Shown here: one piece after another, positions 20,061 through 32,091 of the stretch
How positions within the stretch are numbered: the first letter of the stretch is position 1
How the letters are laid out: every line of letters starts with the position of its first letter
Source: Loripinus fragilis
Lineage: Eukaryota; Mollusca; Bivalvia; Lucinida; Lucinidae
DNA: 64,000 nt
Direction of reading: 5' to 3'
NCBI GenBank assembly: GCA_964019695.1
Contig: OZ026530.1
Location: forward strand, 43,509,716 to 43,573,715
Position numbers and translations under genes: made by a program
The notes under the pieces: generated by a model
The model's database searches: none
Told to the model about the DNA's origin: nothing
The model's input: the letters and a program-made list of their open reading frames with translations, nothing else

Positions 20061-21650
20061 GTAACTTGGCAGTGGTCAGGCTATTCGTCATACGTGGCTA
20101 ATTAATGTTTTTTATTCTATTAGTTTACATCAGACACGCTACATCGGATCCCGGCTTTTGTATTCAGATATGATTGATGTCACGATAAATCGTAATTCTG
20201 CCTAATACGATCACTAGTTGTTAAGGCGCAGATCAGCCTGCAAACTAGTGTCATTGTTTTTTGTAAACATAATTGTGTGGACGTTGTAATGTTTCAAGAG
20301 ATCTACGTACATGAGTATGCTGGCGTGATTAATACCCTGTCAATAGCCACGAAGACAAACTAATGTGATGTTGTGTCTTATTCATTAGTATTCTGTGTAA
20401 CACTTATTTGTCAGTGGACAATGTCGATACGACATGACATGATATAAATCATGCATGAACTTATCATTTTTATATAGCTGCAAATGTACCTTTAAAACAT
20501 ATGTTGGGGCTAAAAGTGGTACAACTTGCTAAAATCAACGTTTTAAAAAAATCTTTAAGGAATATCATCTGATTGTCATATAGGTTGGATCCAAATCAGG
20601 CCCGACGGGCCCGATGTTTCGTTGGGCCTGGTCTGGGTCAAATCTGTTTGCAAAGCTAATGAGCAGGCGACACTAGTAGGCAGGCAGTTAAAAAGGTGCG
20701 TCTCAAGTGATTTATTATTTATCACCGACTAGGCTTAATTAGCGTGGCCCCAGGCTCTGGGTTTAAGGAAAACTGCTACTGGACAAAAAATTTCTCTAAT
20801 ATATTCTCCTTTCTTGGCTCAAACTGATAGCCCTATCAGAAGGGTTGACACTATTAGAATAAAAAAATGTAATAATTTGCATTTTTTTTTTTTGTAACAT
20901 GATTAAATTATCAGTTAGAGGGGGGCAGTCTTAGGCTTTGTGTTTGGCATGGTTAAAGTCTGTGCGGTCTGCTGATTCACCTATCCATACAATTTAGACC
21001 CTGATCAGGATCCCAATTGTTTGATACTCTGATTGTCTGATTGTACTCCTGATTTTTTTTTTAAATAGTTGTCCTTGAAAAAAAAATCAGCAGACGATAA
21101 AAAACATGGAATATAACCCAGCATTTAAATAGTTAATGATGCTTTTATCGTATTAGATTCTGTATACTTGAGACATGCTATTTGATTTTATTTGTCTATC
21201 AGATTTGATGGAAAATAACTTTAATGAATTTTGATAGGTATTCAAAATTGTTCCCATGCCATTTAGCAAATCCTGAAGTAACCGGAATGTTTTATCTTTC
21301 AAACACACGAGGGCTGTCTCAAAAGTTCTTGGACACGGCTTGATTTAGCTTTGTCTTGAATGTGATTCAAATAAACTATTCATATTATGATAGAATAAAA
21401 CATGAGTGAATAGATCATCAAAGACAATTTGACCTCAGCCACATATACACACAGTTACTGTTGCTATGGTAGAGGTAACCGAATCACGTCAATATTTCGT
21501 CAGTCTAAAAGTTAAATAGTATATGTTTATGTCTGTTTTTACAATATCAGTGACAAAACTGCCTGATATTAAGTATGAATGCCTTGCAAACCCTAAACAT
21601 CACTTCTAGAAACTTTGAGCATGAATGGGTTTCTTATATTGACATGGTGA
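20061..21650. other. No gene; weak palindromes
   Basis: A partial palindrome at 20590-20655 (aggcccgacgggcccgatgt) and text near 21090 (atcagcagacgataaaaaac) resemble 7121-7260. The phrase gggctgtctcaaaagttctt at 21310 resembles a mariner-type end, but no matching right end was found. Confidence 0.45.
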
Positions 21651-21659
21651 TATTTTGAT

Positions 21660-21785
21660 GAGAGGTGTTGTAAATTAAAAGAAGGGCCTCGGGTAAACTT
21701 TGCAAGAGATCCGAAGTATTCATGATTCCATGAACATTCCAAAAATTGAATTCATTTCTTAATTAACTTGACGGTTCATTGTGAT
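21660..21785 (-). repeat. Half of palindromic repeat R5 (GAGACCCGAAGTATTCATGA)
   Basis: ttgcaagagatccgaagtatt, catgattccatgaacattcc and aaaattgaattcatttctta match the right half of the foldbacks at 44055-44160 and 55225-55350. The left arm is largely missing here. Confidence 0.7.
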
Positions 21786-22595
21786 CACAGGTACATTATA
21801 GATTAATTGGTTAAACTGAGCCTTATCAGTCACATTGGGGTTTAAAGCTGCATACTCTGTAACTATGAACATTTTTCGAAAAATTTTATTTTCTTTTTAA
21901 ATCATTTGTAAAAAAAGAATTAAGCTTTGTTTTCACAATAAAACTGCTCAGTACAGCTGAAAACTGCATGGAAAAGTGAATTATCTTATCAAATAAGTGT
22001 ATTTTTCTCTTGTTGGTAATTATTTGCGTCCCTCCAATAATTCTAGACCGTTGAATTTTAACATAAATGCAGTTGTTTTGATAGTGATAACTTGTTAAGA
22101 TTTACGAAAATGGTAAAATGTTTATCTGAATTTGAGTATTTTTACTGTGTTCTTGAAAAATAAAAACATTATTTTTAAAATTAGAAGATCAAAAGTTACA
22201 GATTATGTAGCTTTAAGTGCAGCTTACAGCGATAATGTAGGTCTATGAAAGAAACGTTGATAAGTTTTGGTCCTGTCCTTTTTTCAGAATTCTGTTATGC
22301 TTTCTTAGTCTAGTATTGGTATTTTACCGGAAAATTCACATAAACAAGTTAAACATACAAACGCAACAACGAAAACATCAACAATAAAACGTACGGTATC
22401 TTACTTTGACAGTGTATGTTAAAGTTCTCCATGAATAAAGACATAAAGTTGGCATAATGCTTTCATATTTTTGTCCTTTGATGCTTTCAGACTGTTGGAT
22501 TAAGGCAGCAAAATGCAGTAACTGCTTAAGCTCGTACTCGGTGATTAGACTGGCTCCAGTCCTACAAACAATTTTTCATCAATGTGTCTTATCAA
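21786..22595. other. No supportable feature
   Basis: AT-rich sequence with no shared repeat, splice-bounded frame or RNA-like structure that I could identify. Confidence 0.4.
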
Positions 22596-22667
22596 AACTT
22601 GTAGCTAGTCTTACTCTGATGGCTCTGTTTTAAGACTGAGCCATCAGAGTAAGACTATCTACAAGTT
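22596..22667. repeat. Near-perfect 30-bp-arm palindrome
   Basis: aacttgtagctagtcttact ... gatggctc is mirrored after a 12-base loop by gagccatcagagtaagacta ... caagtt. This is probably the core of a foldback element. Confidence 0.85.
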
Positions 22668-23044
22668 TATGATCTGTCCATTTGCGTTAGCTCAAGTGGA
22701 GTGTACAAATTAATGTTTACTAAACAAGTGTAAACAACAAACGACGTCACTGTCACTCTTGGCTGGCATGACAGTAGAGTGTGCACATGTGGTACACACT
22801 ATGTGCGCATAGGATGTCAACTTTAGTTTTTACTCTACTGTACTACTGTATGAGTTGACTTTATCAAGTCAGATGTTTTCTTATTCTGTCGTTTCTCGAA
22901 GAATTTATTGCGTTTTATTCATTTCATATTATTTTGAGAAAGTTGAGAATTATATAATCCTACATATCAATTCTGACTGACAGGATCTTGATTCTTGTCA
23001 ATTCGAATCCTATATTTATTAAGGTTATGTCTAGTTGGGACCAA

Positions 23045-23410
23045 TTTATGTCTATATAGAATACTAGGTAAGTGTCTTTTGATATCATGTTTACCAGGCA
23101 TGGCTTTGAGATTGCTTGTTGACATGGCGAGGCTTGCCGAGCGATTCAACATGCGTTCTCAAAGCCGAGCCTGGTAAACTTGATATCAAAAGACGCGAGC
23201 CTGTTTTTCTATTCATCAGTTTACCCATTGTTATACTCTTCAAATTAGTAATTATGACGTAATTTTCGATTTTTGTGTTGCTTCAGCGTCATTGGCGACG
23301 TCATCCTAAAAGTGCAAAGTCATCATGACCTGATAAATGTACATGCCGTGAGATAGACAACGTTTATCAGGCAACGTGCAAACCTGCAGTTAGTATGAGA
23401 GGTGACTGAT
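23045..23410 (+). mobile_element. Foldback element F1 (GAGGCTTGCCGAG loop)
   Basis: tgtcttttgatatcatgttt ... ctttgaga pairs with tctcaaag ... cttgatatcaaaagacgc around gcgaggcttgccgag. The tail (ttcatcagtttacccattg, attatgacgtaatttt, gcgacgtcatcc, gttatcaggcaacg wording) matches 53690-54012. It carries CRE-like GACGTCA sequences. No ORF. Confidence 0.8.
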
Positions 23411-23422
23411 AAAATGGAATAT

Positions 23423-23626
23423 GGGAGCGCAGTGGCTTAGTGGTAGAGTGCTTGACTCGAGATCAAAGGGCCGCGGGTTCGAGCCTCTCCGGCGTCACTG
23501 CGTTGTGTTCTTGAGCAAGAACATTAATCCTAGCTTAGTACTGGTTCAAACCAGGAAGACCCATCCCTTTATAACTGAAAGATTGTTGGTGGGACTTAAA
23601 GAATCAAATCAAACAAACAGAACAAC
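23423..23626 (+). mobile_element. SINE-C, full-length copy
   Basis: The head gggagcgcagtggcttagtg (A box) and gggttcgagcc (B box) enclose an anticodon-arm-like ttgactcgagatcaa. The body has cttagtactggttcaaacca and ends aaagaatcaaatcaaacaaa. A perfect 12-bp target duplication AAAATGGAATAT is present at 23411-23422 and 23627-23638. This is the best reference copy of the family in the window. Confidence 0.95.
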
Positions 23627-23639
23627 AAAATGGAATATC

Positions 23640-24659
23640 CCGACCGCAATTATCAATAGGACCAGTCAGTCCATTTCTATTTTAAGGGCTGTTGGGAGTT
23701 TTTTTTTTAAAAAAAAAACAAATGTTGATAGAGCATTATGTAAAGCGCACAGTGGAGGCCCTGTTTAGGCGGCGTCTAATTTTGGTCTGCAGTGCAGTGT
23801 GATTATGTCCAACAAAAGGATGTTGGGCTTATATTGAAGATATTTGCAAGGGGAAACATTGATGAAAGTGTTCAAGACTGTTCCTGAATTCAGGATTTCA
23901 GTGCTGACTTAAAGCCTAGACTGATATCAGTCGTAGATGTTGATATTGTCCCTGTGAATCAATACCAACCGCTACAATTCTGCACCTTAACTTAATTATA
24001 CAAACATTCCAGTCCAGAATTTCAATTTATGCTGGCGTATATTAGAAGAAGAAAACGTATTTAAGAGGAATGATAAATTTAGTCAAAAAGCATCAATATT
24101 AAAAAAAAAAATGATATGAATGAAAAATCATATCTAATCAGACTTCATAAGTCTAACTCAAACCTTATGACAAGAATATTTAAACTAAACCCATTTAGGC
24201 ATAACGTCCGTTTTATGGAACATCCAAGTACAGTGCGGCATCAGATCATATGCCACAGAACGTAGCGTCTGATCAGGTCCTATAATTTTGTTTACAGAGT
24301 GTACTTAAAAATAATGAAACCATAAATTTTAACCGTAAACTGATAAGGGGGGGGATTTCATTAGGGATACATGGGCTAATGAACGCCCATATAGTGCATT
24401 CATACTCAGATATAGCGTGAATGTTAACAAAGTGGGTGTTTTGAATGATTTGAATATTTGGATTTCAGGGTATTCAAACTGTAGGTATTTCAACCATAGC
24501 CCAGTGGAAATACAATACTTGGTATACAGTACTTCAGAGACCAATTTTAAGCAAGTAAAAGCTTAGTCAACTCATTCATTCTTTTTTCAAATTTTCTGAT
24601 CGTATGTTGTCAACTTCGTCTTTCAGATGAATGCATATTTTGTTGTAAAATGTCCAAAC
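23640..24659. other. No gene; palindrome near 24230-24280
   Basis: gcggcatcagatcatatgcc and gcgtctgatcaggtcc (about 24237-24283) echo the repeat at 59155-59330. Otherwise featureless AT-rich sequence. Confidence 0.45.
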
Positions 24660-24983
24660 CATGCGCGGATCCAGAGGGGGGGGGGGGGGCAGGAGGTCCG
24701 GACCCCACTCCTGACAAATTACAAAAAATAGGGTTTCTCAGCAATACTGGTCCGGATCCTCTGAAAAATCACAAAGCTACCAAGCCAGCATTCAATGTTG
24801 AGCCATCATCGGCCCGCCAGCGAAACGCCATTTAAATGGCATTTAAATGGCGTTTCGCTGGCGGGCCGATGGTGGTCCACTTTTAGTGCTATTTGGATCC
24901 TCTCCCCCCTCTAAATCCCCCCCCCCCTAAAAACGTTGTCAGAGTTGTACTCCCTCTGGGAAAACTTTCTGGATTCCACGATG
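24660..24983 (+). mobile_element. GCGGATCCAGA-terminated MITE (family G), copy 2
   Basis: Ends atgcgcggatccaga and tttctggattccacgat. A 14-G run follows the left end and a C run lies in the right half. The central palindrome gcgaaacgccatttaaatgg with its complement is the clearest in the family. Shared text: ctggtccggatcctctgaaa. Confidence 0.88.
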
Positions 24984-25169
24984 TACAGACAGATAAGACA
25001 GCTAATCTTGGCAGTCCCATCTGGATTTTAAGCTATGTTTCAGTCTGATTTGATACGTTGCTTTCCATAAACGTCATTTGATGACTTATGGTTATCTTAA
25101 GAGCGTTAGGAAATGTATCTTTATACTAAGTATGAATTGTGTCATTTTGTGATAAATTGCTTTTTGAAA

Positions 25170-25340
25170 GAGTATTACATGTAGTAGTCTTCAAAAAGAT
25201 CCGAGGAAGCTGTTAACGGAAGAGAAAGACTTTTCTTACCCATACTCACACCAAGAAGCTCCTGAATATGATGTGATGCGACATGACATAATGACGTCAC
25301 TTTAACATAAGAATGACGTCACATGTCTCTCGGCTATTCG
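25170..25340 (+). repeat. Repeat with two TGACGTCA sites 22 bp apart, copy 1
   Basis: TGACGTCA at 25292-25299 and 25314-25321. The surroundings (gaagctcctgaatatgatgt, ctttaacataagaatgacg) align with 36320-36420, where the same two sites have the same spacing. Probably part of a foldback element with CRE-like sites. Confidence 0.65.
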
Positions 25341-25427
25341 TTTTTTTATCTTTCACACGGGGTTGTACGGGGTATGTGAGATAAAATTTTCTTATTAGGG
25401 TAAACATAGTGGAAATATTGATCTTGT

Positions 25428-26245
25428 GTGAAAGAAATCTCTCTCTCTCTCTCTAAGAACTATTATTTTCTCCAAGAACTCTTTCCAAGAACTCTCTACA
25501 AGAACCCTCTCTTACTCTGTCTCTTTTCCCAAGAACTCTCCAGCTTTCTCTCGAAGAACTCTCTCTCTCGAAGAACTCTCTCTCCCTCTCTCCCCAAGAA
25601 CTCTCTCTCTCCCTATCTCTCTCCAAGAACTCTGAACTCTCTCTCTCTACCTCCAAGAACTCTGAACTTTCTCTATCTCTCTCTCTCTCCAAAAACTCTG
25701 AACTCCAGGGTTCCCACAAGCTCTGGAAATCATGGAAAACCTGGAAAATCATGAAAAAAGTCCATGCATGGAAAAATCATGGAATTTGAAAAAACTGAAT
25801 AATCATGGAAAAATCATGGAATTTTGTGCAAAAATTAAACTTAACCACCAGTAGCCAGAAAATTAGCTGTCAGACACACAAAACTTGTGTGTCTGACAGC
25901 TAGTTTTCTGGCTACTCTGGTGGTTTCAAGTTTTAACTATTTTAAAATGCATGCATGGTCTACAAGCATGCTTATTTAAATACATTACTGTTTCTGCATT
26001 CCGCATTTATGCTCAGCGTGGTGAAGATGCTGCTACAAGGGAGATTGGAGGCCATGCATTAAATAGTCATGGAAATTACACTGTTGATCATGGAAAATCA
26101 TGGAAAAATCATGGAATTGTGTTTTTGAATTTATGTGGGAACCGGGGAACTCTCATTGTCTTTCTCTCTGTCTGTCTGTCTGTCTCTCTCTCTCTCCAAG
26201 AACTCTTGACTCTTTCTCTCTCTCTCTCTTCATTAGTGAAAAGAT
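25428..26245 (+). repeat. CT-rich minisatellite split by a transposon
   Basis: Units of 'ccaagaactctctctct' run 25437-25705 and resume at 26147-26240 after an inserted element. The low-complexity strand gives long artefactual serine/leucine and arginine/glutamate frames on the two strands. Confidence 0.9.
25706..26146 (+). mobile_element. CAGG-terminated phrase-array transposon, CATGGAAAA type
   Basis: 441 bp. Left end CAGGGTTCCCACA; right end complement C(C)(C)GGTTCCCACA. The 6-bp target duplication GAACTC lies at 25700-25705 and 26147-26152, inside the CT minisatellite. 'atcatggaaaa' repeats occur near both ends in the same orientation. The centre (25849-25924) is a long perfect-type palindrome (agctgtcagacacacaa and its complement). 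No transposase. Confidence 0.88.
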
Positions 26246-26570
26246 TACCACGCTAGAAATATGTTAATATTCATAGCTAGTGACTAGTAATTCTGTGATG
26301 CATATTTAATTAGGACTGTCTGACGTCCCGCAACGTTAAACGCATTCCTTTCTATCTGAAACTTTCTTAACATTAAATGCATTTGGGATCCTGTTTACGG
26401 ACTACTGCGTGGTTCAATGAGGTCTTGCATGCCAGATTCACTTAATTTTAACATTGCATTCTCCATTAAAATAAACATAAACTGGACACCAGCATGTCTG
26501 TGTTCAGCAGCTCACATGTGCAAAGATTTGGAAAATGATCTGAAATTGCTAGCATCACACGATGCGCGGA

Positions 26571-26877
26571 TCCAGAAAGTTTTGTCAGAGTGAATTTAAC
26601 TTTGACAATGCATTTTGGGGTGTTTTTAGTTGATAAGGGGTGGGAGGATCCAAATTCCACCAGTATAAGCGGGCCATCGTCGGCCAGCCCGCGAAACGCC
26701 ATTTAAATGACGTTTCGCTGGCGTGCCGATGATGGCCCAAAAATGAATGCTGGATTGGTAGCTTGGTGATTTTTCAGGGGATCAGGACCAGTATTGCTAC
26801 AAAACTATGTATTTTTGTGATTTTTCATGATGTGGGGGTCTGAACCCTCTGCCCCCTCCCTCTGGATCCGCCCATGC
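26571..26877 (-). mobile_element. GCGGATCCAGA-terminated MITE (family G), copy 3, reverse
   Basis: Begins gatgcgcggatccagaaagt and ends ctctggatccgcccatgc. Internal order is reversed relative to copies 1 and 2: gattttcaggggatcaggac follows the central gcgaaacgccatttaaatg palindrome. Confidence 0.85.
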
Positions 26878-26899
26878 ACGCTCATAAGGTTCGTAGATA

Positions 26900-27300
26900 T
26901 CTGGACTACTGATAATATCAGCAATACCGATAGTCCCATCTTTATTTCGGTTCGAAGGACTTTTATTAATTATCTTGGAAAAAGACGCGTCATTCATTTG
27001 CTTCAGTTTGTAAATTCAGTGTAATAGTTTTGATTGATGCAAATAACGGACAGCTTTATTCGGATAATTGGATTAGGCTGTCTTCTATTAGGCCTGATAA
27101 CATGGCTTCTGTAGTTATATAACTGACGCATTGCAACGGTGGTACTATTCCACAAAACGTTTATGACAGTGAAGTAAGGTATTGCCCAGAATAACTGTAA
27201 GATTTACTGGCAGTTTAGTAGTGTTATGGTATTGAGGGTTTTGGTCTTACATGATACATGGAGTTTTTATTAAAACAATTGAGCTAGCACGTGCTGTTGT
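26900..27300. other. No supportable feature
   Basis: Short frames on both strands around 26827-27024 partly overlap the MITE and are not supported as genes. Confidence 0.4.
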
Positions 27301-27560
27301 TTTTTTTCGAATCACAAAGGCTGATGTGAGCCTGTGCAAATGCATATGGTGAGCCACGACGTGAGATTTCCAACAATGTAGCATTTTGACATGAATGGAC
27401 TCAGACGAGCTTGTGCAGCCTCTAAGCTTAGAAACTCCAAACGGTGTTCGGTCAGTAGCTTGATATTCATAGAATATTCAAGCTACTAGCAAAGGCTCTG
27501 CTCAGACTGTGCATATGCACAGGCTGATCTGAGCCTTTGCTGGTCGCACGAGCCACATTT
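27300..27560 (+). repeat. Dispersed repeat R1, second copy
   Basis: gagatttccaacaatgtagc, aagcttagaaactccaaacg, agaatattcaagctactagc and the palindrome ctgtgcatatgcacag align with 520-740 over about 230 bp. Confidence 0.8.
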
Positions 27561-28017
27561 TTGCAAAACAACACAAGAGTTCTGGGACTTTTTTTTACGG
27601 CTAATACACTCATAAGTTCATGTGCGACATTACTGGAGGTAGGTTTTTAATGACAGTGATCTTGACCTTAAACGTGACCTTCACCCCCAGCAGGCTCCAC
27701 TATATATGACAAACCAAACGATAGCCCACAAAACCATGAAAATTTCTTATTAAACGAGGCTGGCATTGACGGTTTACGATGTTTGCCGATCTAAATGAGT
27801 ATCACATGAATCTGATGTCGGCAAGAATGGCATTCTGGGAACAGATATATCCACAGATTGCCTTATCTGCTCTAAAGCAGCCTTGATAACTTAGTGAAAA
27901 AAGGGTAATGGCCGTTATACATTTGCATAAGTAAAAAGGATATCCGATTAGATTTCCAAATTGTCTTTACTTTAAAGGATACACGAGCCACGACATGACA
28001 AAACCGGCAAAATCAGT

Positions 28018-28085
28018 GTGCGCAAAGCAAAGACTCAGATCAGACTGGGCGGAGCATCCGCCCAGTCTGATCAGAGTCTTTGATT
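28018..28085. repeat. Palindrome with GGGCGGAGCATCCGCCC core
   Basis: caaagactcagatcagactg and its complement flank gggcggagcatccgccc. Similar 'gatcagactg' palindromes occur at 650-735 and 28650-28705, suggesting a family of short foldbacks. Confidence 0.8.
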
Positions 28086-28649
28086 TGATTTCAGTGGGTT
28101 GTCAGAGGCTCAAGGTTTTTTCATGCGGATACAGAAGACTCTTATCAGACTCAGCTGATGCTTATTCTGATCAGTGGGTCTTCTCATATCGCTCATCCAC
28201 TTTATTGGCTTTTTCATGTCGCCACTCACATTGTGAGTACTTACTGGAGCGTATCATCGCTTTACATTGTGAGTACTTGCTGAAAGCGTTTGATCTCTTC
28301 CAGTGTATACTTGCAACTTATGTTATAGATATCAGGGAGGAACACTAAAAAGTATCGCCGTTTTACTGGACATCTCTATGTATAGAAGCAGATGAAATTA
28401 GCAGAATCTCGGACACTTTTCCCGGAACGAAATAATAAGTGGAGCAGCTATTTTTACACTAATGGAATTGTGATTTGTCTACGAATATCATGTCTCTATT
28501 TCATATCCGGTGATTCATCAGTATCTATGTCCAAAACCAGGAATAGGCAATGGCATCGAGTTCATGGAAACTATATATTTTAACATTTAAAGCGCTAAAG
28601 TCGTTTGCTTTGTCATCCGCTGAAATGCTAAGAAGCATTTTGGTCAAAC

Positions 28650-28705
28650 AAATTTAGACCTAGATCAGACTGTCCTTATAGGAACAGTCTGGTCTGGTTC
28701 CATTT
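28650..28705. repeat. Short palindrome
   Basis: tagatcagactgtccttata and ggaacagtctggtctg form a hairpin resembling the 28018 structure. Confidence 0.6.
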
Positions 28706-28719
28706 AAGCCCCTTCACAC

Positions 28720-29000
28720 TCAAGCGAAGAGCATGAAGTCCGCACTACGTCCTGTAGAATTCTTTCAAATTCGATGAGCGTAGTTTGGAAGTGGTCAAAG
28801 TTGGTGAAATATGTAATTCTCACGTTCATACTACGTTGTTACTACGTCGCTGCCAGGTTCTTGCTGCGTCTAACACGTTCATATAAGGTTCTTACTACGC
28901 ACCCATCACGCACGCACCAGGTAAAACACGTTCTTACCACGTTCTCGCTACGTTAAAAAAGATCGCAGTACGTGCTTACCACGTTTTCCCTGCGTCTTTC
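28720..29000 (+). repeat. Degenerate short-phrase array (CACGTTCTTACTACGT)
   Basis: Variants of 'acgttcttactacgt' recur about a dozen times from 28750 to 28990 (cacgttcatactacgttgtt, aaggttcttactacgcacc, cacgttcttaccacgttct). The preceding text cttcacactcaagcgaagag may be one end of an element; no inverted partner was identified. Confidence 0.6.
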
Positions 29001-29109
29001 AACTATGACAAGTGCTGCTAAACCTCATCATGGGTGATTTTTTTCAGGATTAATCCTGAATTCAGGATTTTGAGGCTGACTTTCCATAGAAATCGTACAA
29101 AAAGACTCA

Positions 29110-29400
29110 AAAAGCTGAATTAGGCAGATTTTAAAACATATTTAACATGATTTTCATCCGATCGCCTTGGCATACCCCAAAGGTGGGACTTGTGGGTGCT
29201 GTGGGTCAAAAAATTTAATTTTCTGAACATGGTCATGTGGCATATCAAGTTAAAGGGGATGATCAGTAGACCAGGAAGCACTGAAAGAAATACCCTAGGA
29301 TCAAACTGATGACCTTGGGGTGGGGTCAAAAGGTCAAATACCATTAGATTTCTTTGAGAGCGTGGGGATTTGCGATGGCGCGCCATTGAATGAGTTCTAA
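29110..29400 (-). repeat. Probable repeat-derived frame, 88 codons
   Basis: The complement encodes an open frame (29120-29386) with FDLLTPPQGHQFDPRVFLSV and ends near SDENHVKYVL. The sense strand has 'gaccttggggtggggtcaaa' wording typical of the dispersed arrays in this window. There are no splice sites or known domain. I suspect a transposable-element fragment but saw no second copy. Confidence 0.25.
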
Positions 29401-29944
29401 TCCTTCATTAGAATTGTGTGCAACGAAGTGCATGTAGTCCCAGAAAACTGAATGTATATGTCACAGTTATTGCGTCTTGCTTAGGAGCCAATAAACAAGA
29501 TACTGCCCAGCCCCATGCCTTCAGAGTAGCGCGTAATTGAAATTAACATTCTTATTTATCAACCAAAACATGTGTTGTGGCCTCACATCCCTTATCTGGA
29601 CCTATCAGGGGTCAATTTTTATCCAGGTTATGGTCTTATGACATAGAAAATGGAACGGAATGATAGGAGCTATGCAATGCAACATGCGAGAAAAACATGA
29701 AATACATCGTGAAAGACTTTAATATAGACCAGAAGCAGCGAAATGATCACTTTATAGTGGCTAAGATGATGACAATGTGTAGTCGAAAGCGCTTTAAGTA
29801 AACGCAATGCCCCCCCCCATACAAAAACGAAGAACGACACGGTGTTCTAGGAAGTGACGCTACCTTCATGTGGTCTAGAGCGTTGACTCACCCTCCGAGG
29901 TGTAAATGAACGCATCACAGTGTCATCCGAGGTCGCAGGGGTCA

Positions 29945-29959
29945 AATGGCGGCCATCTT
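29945..29959 (-). promoter_or_regulatory. YY1-like AAGATGGCGGC motif
   Basis: The complement reads caagatggcggccat, a strong match to the YY1 initiator-proximal motif. The ATG in it opens only MAAI before a stop, so it is not a coding start. Without an adjacent gene, the promoter role is speculative. Confidence 0.25.
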
Positions 29960-29999
29960 GAGTTCGATGTCCTTATTTGAAGTTTGACTTTGTGATGCC

Positions 30000-31120
30000 A
30001 TTCAGATGATTGACTCTAAAACGACGCCCATACTACTTTTACTTTCCTGCAAACTCCCCTGCCGAGGTAAACAAGACATATCGAACTGTGGGCTTACTGC
30101 AAGCACAATCTAAGGCACCGGCAACACCAATGCGGGGCAGCATTTATTATGTCTTGGACCAGTAGCTTGGGAGACAGGCTTAGGCATCGGCGTGGGTGAC
30201 ATCATGAAATGAAATTTTCTTCGCAACACATTAAACTGTCGTTCTTTGAATTTTTACCATTTCAAATAATTTTTCATTTGTCATTTTAGAGCTATGAAGT
30301 AAAGTACACGAATTTGCTGTTATGCATTTTTCAAATAAAGCTCCTATTCTATGTGCCATTGATGATCCAAACTCGGTTTTGTTTATAGGTAAACAACTTT
30401 TTTTTTTAATGTTATTGTTGTTTTTAATCAAAGAATTACTTACAAAATTGAATCAGCCAGAAACTCTCCAACTTTAATGTCCGCCTTCTTTCGACTAGTA
30501 TTTACGATTATCTGAGAACTACATTGATGCTTTGGTTCAGATTCAATTAAGTCAGCCTTGATTAAATTGAACTAAATTTATGCCATTGTTTTATATTGGC
30601 AAACCAAAACTCCAATTATATTTCGCACGAAAACCAGAGAAAAACGATTATTATTTAGAGAATCACTTGAAATCGAAATACTCCCTAATTATGAAATGTT
30701 TTAATATATGTTTTGGGTCTCCCTGAAACGTAAACATATGTTTGTTAGGGAAAAAAACAACAACTGGAAATACTCATTTTGCTGCAACACATCATCACTA
30801 CGTTTATATGGAAAATAATTTTATATACCTTCCTTTCCAGCACACTGGGCTTAATGGCAATGAAGCCCTCTGCTGCTGTGTATTAATGGGAATGAAGCCC
30901 GCATTGCGACTCGTTAAATTTAGATGAACTGTACAACTGTCAGCGACTGAAACCGTCAAGTTTCTATAGTAAAACACATATTAGGTATATAATTATATGC
31001 CATTATATACGATAGGAACCATTTTCACAAGCCTGTTCGTATGTCCCAGAAACAATACCATGCAATATATACAAGCAGAGACATTTTAACATACACAAGT
31101 ATATGTCAGTCATACAGTGA
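30000..31120. other. No supportable feature
   Basis: AT-rich sequence. A short direct repeat 'ggcaatgaagccc / gggaatgaagccc' at about 30855-30900 is the only structure seen. Confidence 0.4.
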
Positions 31121-31127
31121 ACTGTGA

Positions 31128-31480
31128 ATATATAGAGGATCTTACATGAGTGCTCATGTTTTATTGAAATAATTAAACGAGTTTGGGAAAAGAGATAAAA
31201 TGCGAGGCTTGCCGAGCATTTTATCTCCTTTTCGCAACGAGTTTAATAAATTCAATAATACAAGAGCACGAATGTTAGATTCTATTTATCATATGACAAA
31301 AACTTTGAAATATCATTTCTGACGTAAAAACGTTATACTTTTGTCATTATGTACGCAACGTTGTTATGGACGTCATAACGTTTCCCGTAAATCTATAAAC
31401 CACTAGTGGTTTATCGATTTTATTGCATGACGTTATTTCACTCCCAGACGCGACGTCATATGATAAAACATGTAACATGG
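31128..31480 (+). mobile_element. Foldback element F2, copy A
   Basis: Inverted arms at 31150-31203 and 31216-31269 (gagataaaatgc / gcattttatctc at the core) enclose gaggcttgccga. Downstream flank: gacgtcataacgtttcccgt, aaccactagtggtttatcga and gacgcgacgtcatatgat. Copies B (54265-54590) and C (57740-58085, reverse) share arms and flank. Confidence 0.88.
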
Positions 31481-32028
31481 TTACATTGTAAAACATGAGA
31501 AAACTTATTCTTAATATCTATGCCTCCCTTCAGTCCAAAGCCCACTTCACTGTGCATTGTATCAGCGGAGAGCGGACATCAACTCCAATTTTAGGATTCG
31601 CATTCATTTTGTTTTATCAGCGGACGTTTCTTGCGAATAATTTCCTGTCAATGTAAATATAAACACAAATATAAGAAGACAAATTAAAAAGAATATTTAA
31701 ATGTAGATGTGAATGAAAATCATTGAATTTATAAGTCTCATTTAGTGGGACTAAGCGGATATCCTGACCCACTCTGAGAAAGGTTCTATGCATGCATTGA
31801 TGGTAATGCAAAAGATGCATATTGTAACGTTTTGGAAATAAGATGTATGGCTAAGTTGATGTTCACATAGCATCGTATCTTCATGTGTTTACAATAATTC
31901 ATGTGACGGAGATGGGTGGCCATGGGGTGGGGGTAGAAAAAAAGAGGACCAGTTTGAGGAGGCTTATTCACAGACGTTAAAAAGTAAGTATGATGCTTGG
32001 TTAGTTAGCAGGTTGCATTTTTATACAA

Positions 32029-32030
<2 letters not shown>

Positions 32031-32089
<59 letters not shown>
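32031..32089. repeat. (AG)n microsatellite
   Basis: About 29 uninterrupted AG units. Confidence 0.97.

Positions 32090-32091
<2 letters not shown>

Noticed and set aside
21305..21400. Mariner transposon starting gggctgtctcaaaagttctt
   Set aside because: Resembles a mariner-type end, but no matching inverted end, TA pair or transposase frame was found nearby.
25428..25754. Serine/leucine-rich protein (108 codons, +) and its R/E-rich mirror (-)
   Set aside because: Translation of a CT-repeat minisatellite and part of a transposon; both strands are open because the sequence is simple.
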